A DNA stretch of 6,396 bases from Rhodanobacteraceae bacterium (GCA_025928735.1 JAICIW010000136.1:1-6396); one strand, 5' to 3'. Counted from the stretch's first letter, positions 1 through 6,396 are shown. A program made the numbers and translations. Notes: generated by a model not told the origin, from the letters alone.

Positions 1-1911
1 GGGTTCGAAGCCAACCAGCCGGTCACGGGCGGGCTGTTGCGCAGCGGCAAGCAGGTCGCGCAGGCCGGCAAGCAGGGCCACGCCGGTGCGCCGTTCGTGT
101 GGAGCACCAGGGGTTACGGCGTGCTGGTCGATTGCGACGGCGCGGATTTCGATCTCGCGGACGGGCGTGTCGCGGTCAACAATTTCAAGCGCCCCGACGC
201 CGACTATTACATCCTGATCGGTACGCCGGAGGAATTGTTCGGCGAATTGGCGAAGCTCAGCGGCCCGGCGCCGCTGTTCCCCAAATGGGCGATGGGCTTC
301 ACCAACAGCCAATGGGGCATCGATCAGAAGGAACTGCTCGATATCGTCAAAACCTATCGCGCCAAGCACATCCCGCTCGACAACTTCACCCTCGATTTCG
401 ACTGGAAGGCATGGGGGCAGGGCGACTACGGCGAGTTTCGCTGGAATCCCGAGAAATTCCCGGATGGCCCCAGCGGCAAGCTCGCGAAAATGCTGGAAGC
501 GGAAGGCGTGCACCTGACCGGCATCATGAAGCCGCGCCTGCTGCTCGGTACCGCCGAAGGCGACCAGGCGACCGCGCATGACTTGTGGATTCCGGGCGAG
601 CAGGCCTATCCGGAATACTTCTCGCACAAGCAGGCCAAGGACGTCGATTTCGACAAGCCGGAAGCCCGGCGCTGGTTCGCCGATCTCGCGATGAAGTACG
701 GATTCGACAAGGGTATCGTCGGCTGGTGGAACGACGAAGCCGATGTGTATGGTAGGGACGGCACGCCCACTTCGAACACGCAGTTCCTCAACATGCAGCG
801 CGCGTTGTACGACGCGCAGCGCGCGCAGACCGACCAGCGCGTTTGGTCGATCAACCGCACCTTCTGGCTGGGCTCGCAGCGCTACGCGTACGGCATGTGG
901 TCGGGCGACATCGACACCGGTTTCAAAAGCATGGCCGCGCAGCGCACGCGGATGCTGAGCGCGATCGAGGTCGGCGAAGCGAAATGGGGCATGGACGGCG
1001 GCGGCTTCAATGGCCATCCGTCCGACGAGAACTACGCGCGCTGGATCGAGTTCGGCGCGTTCACACCGATCTTTCGCGTGCATGGCACCTTCAACGAGAA
1101 GCGCCAGCCATGGGTTTACGGCCCGGTGGCCGAAGCCGCGGCGACCACGGCGATTCGCCTTCGCCAGTCGCTGATTCCGTACATCTACGCATACCAGCAT
1201 GCCGAGTACGCACACGGCGTCGGCCTGGTGCGGCCGCTGACGTTCGATTGGCCCGATGATCCCAAGGTGCGCAACGATTCCGATGCATGGTTGTTCGGCC
1301 AGTGGCTGCTGGTGTCACCGGTGGTCCAGCAGGGCCAGACTTCGAAACGCCTCTATCTTCCCGCAGGTAAATGGGCCGACTGGTTCACCGGCAAGACGTA
1401 TGCGGGCGGACAAACCATCGAGGTTCCGGTGGACGCGAAAACCTGGCGCGACATCCCGCTGTTCATCCGCGACGGCGCGATCATCCCGATGCAGCCGGCG
1501 ATGGATTACGTCGGCCAGCATCCGGTCACGACGGTGACGGTGGAAGTCTTTCCGTCCAGCCGCGCGACGCACTTTGACTATTACGACGACGACGGCGAAA
1601 CGTACGCCTACGAAAAGGGTGCGTTTTTCCTGCAGCGGCTCTCGGTGCAGCGTGATGGCGACGGGGTGACGTTCCGGACCGCGGCGCCATCCGGCAGCTA
1701 CCGGCCCGCGCTGCGGCATTACCTCGTGAAGCTGCACGGCATCACTGCCGCCGACGTTCGGGCAATCGATGGCGCGCTCGAGCGTTACCCGACACCTGCG
1801 GCGCTCGACTCCGCCACAGGTGAAGGCTGGACCATCGGACACGATCGCTACGGCGCATTCACGCTGCTCAGGCTCGACGCGGGCGCGACCCGTGACGTGA
1901 CATTGCAGTGA
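1..1911 (+). CDS. Glycoside hydrolase family 31 enzyme (alpha-glucosidase/alpha-xylosidase type), 5' truncated by window edge
   Basis: The frame is open from base 1 to the TGA at 1909-1911 (636 codons), so the start lies upstream; the TTG at 37 is not a credible start. GH31 enzymes are retaining hydrolases or transglycosylases acting on alpha-linked glucose, xylose or galactose. Seen, numbering codons from base 1: the end of the N-terminal beta-sandwich, then a TIM barrel with WWNDEAD, whose Asp at codon 245 aligns with the family nucleophile (WxDxxE pattern); WSGD, with the probable acid/base Asp at codon 303; DGGGF from codon 332, where most GH31 have DIGGF; and RWIEFGAFTPIFRVHG. After the barrel come the C-terminal beta-domain (LYLPAGKWADWFTG, PLFIRDGAIIPM) and a DUF5110-like tail (FDYYDDDGETYAYEKG). 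Roughly 100-200 N-terminal residues are missing compared with typical bacterial members, so export cannot be judged. The family is clear; the substrate is not. Confidence 0.93.
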   Translation, partial: GFEANQPVTGGLLRSGKQVAQAGKQGHAGAPFVWSTRGYGVLVDCDGADFDLADGRVAVNNFKRPDADYYILIGTPEELFGELAKLSGPAPLFPKWAMGFTNSQWGIDQKELLDIVKTYRAKHIPLDNFTLDFDWKAWGQGDYGEFRWNPEKFPDGPSGKLAKMLEAEGVHLTGIMKPRLLLGTAEGDQATAHDLWIPGEQAYPEYFSHKQAKDVDFDKPEARRWFADLAMKYGFDKGIVGWWNDEADVYGRDGTPTSNTQFLNMQRALYDAQRAQTDQRVWSINRTFWLGSQRYAYGMWSGDIDTGFKSMAAQRTRMLSAIEVGEAKWGMDGGGFNGHPSDENYARWIEFGAFTPIFRVHGTFNEKRQPWVYGPVAEAAATTAIRLRQSLIPYIYAYQHAEYAHGVGLVRPLTFDWPDDPKVRNDSDAWLFGQWLLVSPVVQQGQTSKRLYLPAGKWADWFTGKTYAGGQTIEVPVDAKTWRDIPLFIRDGAIIPMQPAMDYVGQHPVTTVTVEVFPSSRATHFDYYDDDGETYAYEKGAFFLQRLSVQRDGDGVTFRTAAPSGSYRPALRHYLVKLHGITAADVRAIDGALERYPTPAALDSATGEGWTIGHDRYGAFTLLRLDAGATRDVTLQ

Positions 1912-1922
1912 GAGGCTTGTGT

Positions 1923-1950
1923 GGAGAACGCGGACAGGGCGCGCTTCTCC
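1923..1950 (+). terminator. Stem-loop just after the GH31 stop codon, possible weak terminator or mRNA-stability hairpin
   Basis: GGAGAA (1923-1928) pairs perfectly with TTCTCC (1945-1950). With one bulged C at 1944 the stem extends through CGCG (1929-1932) pairing with CGCG (1940-1943), giving about 10 bp around a 7-base loop. It starts 12 bases after the GH31 stop. No T-tract follows, so it does not meet the full definition of an intrinsic terminator. It may instead protect the GH31 mRNA 3' end or only attenuate read-through into the downstream genes. Confidence 0.4.
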
Positions 1951-2004
1951 ATCTCATCCAAATGGCTGCTGGACGTACGCCCGAAACGACGGCAGACTCG
2001 GCAA

Positions 2005-2018
2005 TGTAAACGTTTACA
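2005..2018. promoter_or_regulatory. Perfect palindromic LacI-family operator upstream of the GH39 gene
   Basis: TGTAAACGTTTACA is an exact 14-bp inverted repeat with a central CG. This is the architecture of LacI/GalR-family operators; the AAACGTTT core is shared with PurR-type sites, and the whole site fits the CcpA cre pattern. It is conspicuously AT-rich against its GC-rich surroundings. It lies in the only intergenic gap, ending 25 bases before the GH39 ATG at 2044, which suits a repressor that blocks RNA polymerase. It differs from the xylose-responsive xyl-box described in Xanthomonas, so the cognate regulator is unknown and is not encoded in this window. No convincing -35/-10 pair could be placed beside it. 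Confidence 0.8.
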
Positions 2019-2032
2019 GCCTTGTCGCCGCT

Positions 2033-2036
2033 GGAG
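2033..2036 (+). promoter_or_regulatory. Shine-Dalgarno sequence that fixes the GH39 start
   Basis: GGAG sits 7 bases before the ATG at 2044. Together with the signal peptide that begins at this ATG, it decides in favour of 2044 over the in-frame GTG at 1921. The GTG would add 41 residues and place the hairpin and the operator inside the coding region. Confidence 0.7.
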
Positions 2037-2043
2037 ATCTGGC

Positions 2044-3597
2044 ATGAAGATCCGGAAGCTTTCAAGTGGGTTCGCGCTGTTCCTGACGCTTGCGTTGTGT
2101 GCTGTTGCCAGCGTGGCCACGGCCGCTTCGCCCGCGCAAACCGTGCATCTGCGGGTGGATGCCTCCGCGCAAACCACGCCATTCCCGCACTTCTGGGAGC
2201 AGACGTTCGGTTCGGGTCGCGCGGTGTTGTCATTGCGCGACGACTACCGCAAGGATCTCGACGCCGTGCACGCGGCCACCGGCTTCAAGTACGTGCGCTT
2301 CCACGGCATCTTCGACGACGACGTCGGCATCGTGAATCGCGATCAGGACGGCAGGATTTCCTACAACTTTTCCTACATCGACCAGATCTACGACGGCCTC
2401 CTGGCGCACGGGGTCAAACCGTTCATCGAACTGGGCTTCATGCCGGAGGCGTTGAGTTCCGATTCTTCGAAGCACCACTCGTTCTGGTACCGCCCCAACG
2501 TGATGCCGCCGAAAAGCTATGCGGAATGGGACGCCATGATCAAGGCGTTCGCGCGGCACCTCGTCGATCGCTACGGCATCGATGAAGTCGCGAGCTGGTA
2601 TTTCGAGGTATGGAACGAACCCAATATCGATTTCTGGGGCGGCGATCCCAAGCAGTCGACCTATTTCGAACTGTACGACCACACCGTGCGCGCGCTGAAA
2701 TCGGTGAGTCCGAAGATTCGCGTGGGCGGTCCTGCAACCGCGCAGGCGGCGTGGGTTCCGGCGTTCCTGGAACACGTGCACGAAACCGGCGTGCCGGTGG
2801 ATTTCGTCAGCAGCCATGTGTACGGCGACGACACGTCGCAAAACGTGTTCCACGACAACAGGCCGGTCTCGCGCGCCGACATGGTGTGCAAGGCGGTCGA
2901 GAAGGTACACAAGGAAATCCTGGCCTCGCCCTATCCGAAGCTGCCGTTGGTGTTCAGCGAGTACAACGCGTCGTACGCGAACCTGCCGAACGTCACCGAT
3001 ACCGTGTTCATGGGACCGTGGATGGCCAACACCATTCGCGAATGCGCGGGCAAGATTTCGATGATGAGCTACTGGACGTTCTCCGACGTGTTCGAGGAGC
3101 AGGGCATCGTGCGCACGCCGTTCTACGGCGGTTTCGGCCTGATCGCGGAGGATCGCATCGACAAGCCCGCCTTCAACGCCTTCGCGATGCTGCATCGGCT
3201 GGGCGACGTGCGTTTGCCGTTGAAGTCCGACAGTGCGCTCGCGACCAAGCGCGCCGATGGCACGCTGGTACTGGCACTATGGAACTACGCGCCGCCGGTC
3301 GGTGATGGGGCCACGTACACGCCGGGTCAGCCGGAGGGCAAGGTCAAGCATTTCGACGTGGCTGTGTCGCATCTGGCGAAAGGCGCCACTGCCACCGTGT
3401 GGCGGCTGGACGAGCAGCATGGCAACGCGGTCGCGCTGTTCGACAAGATGGGTCGCCCGGCATTTCCCAGCCGCGAGCAGATCGAGCAATTGCGGGCGGC
3501 CGGCCAGGAACCGCCACCGCAAAAGGTTGCGGTGCATGACGGGCGGCTGACGCTGGATATTCCGCCGCAGGGCCTGGTCGTGGTGGAGTTGCATTGA
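2044..3597 (+). CDS. Exported glycoside hydrolase family 39 enzyme, probable beta-xylosidase
   Basis: The 517-residue product matches the usual GH39 beta-xylosidase length of about 500. GH39 enzymes are retaining; most bacterial members release xylose from the non-reducing ends of xylo-oligosaccharides. Residues 1-28 are a signal peptide (KIRK, hydrophobic core, then VATAA), so the mature enzyme should be periplasmic or secreted. The TIM barrel shows FKYVRFHGIFDDD near the N-terminus; FEVWNEPN, with the acid/base Glu at 192; SSHVYGDD; VFSEYNASY, with the nucleophile Glu at 306; and SYWTFSDVFEEQG, a strong GH39 hallmark. A beta-rich C-terminal domain ends in PPQGLVVVEL. The start at 2044 is chosen for its GGAG and the signal peptide. 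It is the first gene after the palindromic operator, and its TGA overlaps the next gene's ATG (TGATG). Family and catalytic residues are secure; beta-xylosidase activity is inferred from the family. Confidence 0.93.
   Translation: MKIRKLSSGFALFLTLALCAVASVATAASPAQTVHLRVDASAQTTPFPHFWEQTFGSGRAVLSLRDDYRKDLDAVHAATGFKYVRFHGIFDDDVGIVNRDQDGRISYNFSYIDQIYDGLLAHGVKPFIELGFMPEALSSDSSKHHSFWYRPNVMPPKSYAEWDAMIKAFARHLVDRYGIDEVASWYFEVWNEPNIDFWGGDPKQSTYFELYDHTVRALKSVSPKIRVGGPATAQAAWVPAFLEHVHETGVPVDFVSSHVYGDDTSQNVFHDNRPVSRADMVCKAVEKVHKEILASPYPKLPLVFSEYNASYANLPNVTDTVFMGPWMANTIRECAGKISMMSYWTFSDVFEEQGIVRTPFYGGFGLIAEDRIDKPAFNAFAMLHRLGDVRLPLKSDSALATKRADGTLVLALWNYAPPVGDGATYTPGQPEGKVKHFDVAVSHLAKGATATVWRLDEQHGNAVALFDKMGRPAFPSREQIEQLRAAGQEPPPQKVAVHDGRLTLDIPPQGLVVVELH
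3585..3588 (+). promoter_or_regulatory. Shine-Dalgarno of the six-hairpin gene, inside the end of the GH39 gene
   Basis: GGAG lies 8 bases before the ATG at 3597, within the last codons of the GH39 gene. The GH39 TGA (3595-3597) shares its A with this ATG. The spacing favours ATG 3597 over the adjacent TTG at 3594 and indicates reinitiation or translational coupling. Confidence 0.65.
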
Positions 3598-5846
3598 TGG
3601 CGGCGTGTCGCGTTCGTGGATCGCGCCGGTTGCGGAGTCTGCTCGTCTCGGCTGTGGCGATGGCTTGCGCATTGGCGCCGGCACTTTGCGTGGCGGCGGA
3701 TGCCCCGACGCTCGGACACGACCGCGTCGGATGGCAAGGTCGGACGGCGGTGATGCAATCCGGTGCCTATGGCGCTTATGCACTGCACGGTACGTTCGGC
3801 GAGCGCGCGATTCCGGCGCAACCGCGCCGCGTGCAAACCGCAAGCACGCTGTTCGACGGCCTGTTCGCGATGGCGCAGGACGACCTCGCGCAGGATTCCA
3901 TCAACGAAATCCACGACGGCGCGTACGACCACGATCGCGCGATTGCCTGCCACTGCTTCGAGACGGGCGAGAAGTGGCCATATGTGTGGACGCGCGACGT
4001 TTCCTACTCGATCGATCTTGGGCTGTGGCGCTACGATCGCGCCCGCGCGGTGAATTCGCTCGAGTTCAAGCTGTCGGGCGTGCGCGCGAAGGATGTGTCG
4101 CAAGGCCTGTATCCGATGCAGGACACCGGTTCCGGCGGCAGCTGGCCGATCAGCACCGACCGGGTGGTGTGGTTCCTTGGCGCGCGTCATTTGCTCGATG
4201 ACGAGAAGTTTGCCGACAAGGTTTGGCAGGCACTCAACGACACGCTGGTGCAGGATCGCGAATACGCCTTCGATGCGCGGATGGGCCTGTATCGCGGCGA
4301 GACGTCGTTCCTCGACTGGCGCGAACAGACTTATCCCGAGTGGACCAGGGACAACGTGGTATTCATCGGGCAGTCGTTCGCGCTGTCCACCAACGTGCTG
4401 CATTACGAGGCGCTGCGGCTGGCCGCGCGTATGGCTTCGCAACGCGACGACCCTCGCGCGACGCAATACGCGGCGCAGGCCGATGCGCTGAAGCAGGCGA
4501 TCAACGCGTATTTCTGGCGCACCGATCGCGGCATGTACATGAGCTACATCGGCGGCGACGGATTGCCGGTGGAAGCCTACGACCTGCTGGGCCTGTCGCT
4601 GGCGATCACCAGCGGCGTGGCCAATGCGGAACGCGCGCGTTCATCGCTTGCGCACTATCCCGTGTGGCCCGCGGGCAGCCCGGTGATCTGGCCCGAGCGC
4701 GCCGACCAGCCGATCTACCACAACCGCGCGATCTGGCCGTTCGTCAGCGCGTACGCGCTGCGCGCCGCGCGCGAGGTAGACGATCCGGCGCTGATCGCGT
4801 TCGAGATCGAATCGATCATGCGCGGCGCGGCGCTGGCCGGTTCCAACATGGAAAATTACGAACTCGCCACGCAGGCGACGCACGTCGATGAGGGCAAACT
4901 CAGCGGGCCGGTGGTGGATTCGAAGCGCCAGTTGTGGTCGGTGGCGGGTTATCTCGACATGGTCGTCGAGGGTGTGTTCGGGTTGACCGGCGACGGCAAG
5001 ATCGAACCGAAACTGCCGGCGTCATTGCTGCCGATGCTGTTCGGCACGCGCGACGCGATCACGCTGCAACTGCCGGATCGAAAGATCACGCTGAAGCGTC
5101 CGGAACGCGCCGATGGCGACCTGCTGGTCGCGGACGGCATCGCACACGATGGCAAGAACGTCGTCGTCACCTTGAAAGCGATCAAGGTTCCGGGATTGCC
5201 ATTGCGCACCGAGGCGCCGCTGTACGCGCCGACGACGCCGGCCGCGCCGCGGGTGGCGCGTGACGGGAACCAATGGCACGTGGTTGCGAAAAGCGATCGC
5301 GATGTGCTTTACGTGGACGGCACACGCTTCGGCAAAACTGGCGATGCCTGGAAGCTGCCGCCTTCATCCGCACACCGCTGTATGCGTGTGACGCAACTCG
5401 GCAACGACGGCATCGAATCGCTGCCCAGCCTCGAAACCTGCGTGGGCGATGAGTCGCAGGTGAGCGGCGCATGGCCGCGCGCGTGGACCGCATCTTCGGG
5501 TGGCCGCTTCCGCGTCGGCTTCGACTACGCGAACGACCACGGCCCGATCAACACCGGCATCACCGCGGCGGTGAAACGACTCGCGATCGGTTGCACCGGT
5601 TCCCCCGAACAGCTCGTGCCGATCGTGATGCCGCACAGCGTCGGCGAGCAATCCTCCACCACCGGCACGTTCACCGCGAAGGCCGGCGCACGCTGCACGT
5701 TCGCGCTGCAACAGGGGTTCAACATGAGCGACCTCGCCAACTTCGCGCACTACACGGGCGGCGCGGGCGGCAGTGAAGGTCCGTTGAACGGTGCCAGACT
5801 CGGCACCCTCCACATCGCGCCGCTTTCGGCAGACACGCCCCCATGA
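3597..5846 (+). CDS. Exported (alpha/alpha)6-barrel (six-hairpin) glycosidase of unassigned specificity with C-terminal beta-rich extension
   Basis: 749 residues. Residues 1-34 look like a Sec signal peptide (RRLR, hydrophobic core, CVAA before Asp35), so it should act in the periplasm. Residues about 80-480 look like a helical six-hairpin barrel: YVWTRD (W131-D134), recalling the substrate-binding WTRD of GH15 glucoamylases; DTGSGGSWPISTDR; FLDWREQTYPEW (D240, E243, E248); and NMENYELATQ then QLWSVAGYLDMVVEG (from Q445), typical of late hairpins in such barrels. Acidic residues in these blocks are catalytic candidates, but none can be assigned with confidence. From about 490 the protein turns beta-rich; residues about 637-749 contain YANDHGPINTGIT and resemble a jelly-roll or carbohydrate-binding module. 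Cysteine pairs C595/C615 and C666/C700 could form disulfides, consistent with export. It follows GH39 with a 1-base overlap and overlaps the transporter by 4 bases. The fold is likely; the substrate is unknown. Confidence 0.85.
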   Translation: MAACRVRGSRRLRSLLVSAVAMACALAPALCVAADAPTLGHDRVGWQGRTAVMQSGAYGAYALHGTFGERAIPAQPRRVQTASTLFDGLFAMAQDDLAQDSINEIHDGAYDHDRAIACHCFETGEKWPYVWTRDVSYSIDLGLWRYDRARAVNSLEFKLSGVRAKDVSQGLYPMQDTGSGGSWPISTDRVVWFLGARHLLDDEKFADKVWQALNDTLVQDREYAFDARMGLYRGETSFLDWREQTYPEWTRDNVVFIGQSFALSTNVLHYEALRLAARMASQRDDPRATQYAAQADALKQAINAYFWRTDRGMYMSYIGGDGLPVEAYDLLGLSLAITSGVANAERARSSLAHYPVWPAGSPVIWPERADQPIYHNRAIWPFVSAYALRAAREVDDPALIAFEIESIMRGAALAGSNMENYELATQATHVDEGKLSGPVVDSKRQLWSVAGYLDMVVEGVFGLTGDGKIEPKLPASLLPMLFGTRDAITLQLPDRKITLKRPERADGDLLVADGIAHDGKNVVVTLKAIKVPGLPLRTEAPLYAPTTPAAPRVARDGNQWHVVAKSDRDVLYVDGTRFGKTGDAWKLPPSSAHRCMRVTQLGNDGIESLPSLETCVGDESQVSGAWPRAWTASSGGRFRVGFDYANDHGPINTGITAAVKRLAIGCTGSPEQLVPIVMPHSVGEQSSTTGTFTAKAGARCTFALQQGFNMSDLANFAHYTGGAGGSEGPLNGARLGTLHIAPLSADTPP
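5843..5846 (+). other. ATGA stop/start overlap coupling the six-hairpin gene to the transporter
   Basis: The transporter ATG (5843-5845) overlaps the six-hairpin TGA (5844-5846). The bases just upstream (cagacacgcccccc region) have no recognisable Shine-Dalgarno, so the transporter is probably translated by ribosomes that have just terminated on the six-hairpin gene. Confidence 0.8.
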
Positions 5847-6396
5847 ATCGCAAGCCCGAACTGTCGTTCTGGCAAATCTGGAACATGTGTTTCGGATTCC
5901 TCGGGATCCAGTTCGGCTTCGCGTTGCAGACCGCCGATGTCAGTCGCATTTTCCAGACGCTCGGCGCCTCGCTGGAACAGATTCCGATGTTGTGGGTGGC
6001 CGCGCCGCTGACCGGTCTGGTCGTGCAACCGATCATCGGCCATTATTCAGATCGCACCTGGACGCGGCTCGGCCGGCGGCGTCCGTACTTTCTGGTCGGC
6101 GCGCTGCTGGCAACGGTGGCGCTGTTCTGGATGCCGAACGCCGGCACGCTGTGGATGGCAGCGATCCTGCTGTGGCTGATGGACGCTACCTTCAATGTCG
6201 CGATGGAACCGTTCCGCGCCTTCGTCGCCGACCAGTTGCCGGAGCATCAGCGCCCGCGCGGTTACCTGCTGCAGAGTTTCTTCATCGGCATCGGCGCGGT
6301 GGTCGCCTCGGCATTGCCGTGGATCCTGGCTCGTTTCGGCGTCAGCAACGTGGCACCGGATGGCGGCATCCCCGACACGGTGAAGTATGCGTTCTA
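5843..6396 (+). CDS. MFS sugar transporter, SLC45/GPH-like (maltose/sucrose permease type), 3' truncated by window edge
   Basis: An open frame from ATG 5843 to the window edge gives 184 codons plus two bases; the C-terminal half lies outside. The N-terminus (LSFWQIWNMCFGFLGIQFGF) is typical of the bacterial maltose/alpha-glucoside permease group related to SLC45 sucrose carriers, which are inner-membrane, cation-coupled sugar symporters. Five hydrophobic segments can be placed at about residues 12-29, 47-66, 82-98, 102-121 and 140-160. Between segments 2 and 3 lies the MFS signature loop GHYSDRTWTRLGRRRP (residues 66-81). Segment 4 carries D114, N118 and EPFRAFVAD, as expected in the GPH/SLC45 group. 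It overlaps the previous gene by ATGA and has no Shine-Dalgarno of its own. It probably imports the sugar released by the two periplasmic enzymes. The family is confident; maltose-type specificity is inferred from resemblance and could be wrong in this context. Confidence 0.9.
   Translation, partial: MNRKPELSFWQIWNMCFGFLGIQFGFALQTADVSRIFQTLGASLEQIPMLWVAAPLTGLVVQPIIGHYSDRTWTRLGRRRPYFLVGALLATVALFWMPNAGTLWMAAILLWLMDATFNVAMEPFRAFVADQLPEHQRPRGYLLQSFFIGIGAVVASALPWILARFGVSNVAPDGGIPDTVKYAF

Noticed and set aside
37..39. TTG at 37 as the start of the GH31 gene
   Set aside because: The frame is open to base 1 and the product would lack most of the GH31 N-terminal domain; the gene is simply cut by the window.
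1969..2010. A sigma-70 promoter for the GH39 operon
   Set aside because: TGGACG at 1970-1975 is a weak -35 candidate, but no good -10 lies 16-18 bases downstream; TGTAAA inside the operator has no matching -35. A promoter is expected here but cannot be placed from sequence alone.
1921..2043. GTG at 1921 as the GH39 start, adding 41 residues
   Set aside because: An AGAGG lies just upstream, but the extension would bury the signal peptide internally and put the hairpin and LacI-type operator inside coding sequence. ATG 2044 has a good GGAG and begins a classic signal peptide.
2230..3195. 321-codon open frame on the - strand inside the GH39 gene
   Set aside because: Its product has low-complexity His/Arg/Val composition and it is antisense to the GH39 catalytic domain, whose motifs are intact; a GC-driven shadow.
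3594..3596. TTG at 3594 as the start of the six-hairpin gene
   Set aside because: The adjacent ATG at 3597 is a stronger start, is spaced 8 bases from GGAG and gives the common TGATG overlap.
3621..3698. Tat signal or lipobox in the six-hairpin protein
   Set aside because: There is an Arg-Arg pair (SRRLRSL) but not the Tat pattern with Phe-Leu after it, and the Cys at residue 31 follows Leu (PALC), which does not fit a lipobox. A normal Sec signal peptide fits better.
3327..4466. 379-codon open frame on the - strand across the GH39/six-hairpin junction
   Set aside because: It lies fully antisense to two well-supported genes, is rich in Arg, His and Ala as expected from the complement of GC-rich codons, and shows no recognisable domain.

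Overview
The window is GC-rich and densely coded, with every gene on the + strand. It looks like part of a carbohydrate-utilisation locus from a gammaproteobacterium of the Xanthomonadales type (Rhodanobacter, Dyella, Luteibacter or Xanthomonas relatives). That placement is inference: it rests on the high GC, the style of the GH39 and MFS proteins, and the combination of exported glycosidases, a LacI-type operator and an SLC45/GPH-like sugar permease. No ribosomal or other phylogenetic marker is present to confirm it.

Layout. Bases 1-1911 hold the 3' part of a glycoside hydrolase family 31 gene whose start lies before the window. A 132-base intergenic gap (1912-2043) follows, the only real gap in the window. 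It holds a stem-loop just after the GH31 stop (1923-1950), a perfect 14-bp LacI-type palindrome (2005-2018) and the ribosome binding site of the next gene. From 2044 three genes are packed with overlapping stop and start codons: an exported GH39 beta-xylosidase-type enzyme (2044-3597), an exported (alpha/alpha)6-barrel 'six-hairpin' glycosidase of unassigned specificity with a C-terminal beta-rich extension (3597-5846), and an MFS sugar transporter that runs off the right edge (5843-6396). The first junction is a TGATG overlap and the second an ATGA overlap, so the three very likely form one translationally coupled operon.

How it may work (inference). The GH39 and six-hairpin enzymes have signal peptides, so they should trim an imported or extracellular oligosaccharide in the periplasm. 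The MFS permease would take the released sugar into the cytoplasm. GH31 enzymes cleave alpha-linked glucose, xylose or galactose, while GH39 enzymes usually release beta-xylose. The substrate may therefore carry both alpha- and beta-linked sugars, or one of these enzymes has an unexpected specificity. A LacI-family repressor, not encoded here, probably senses the sugar and controls the GH39 operon through the palindrome.

The least explained part is the six-hairpin enzyme and its C-terminal extension. No mobile element, CRISPR array, tRNA or rRNA was seen.
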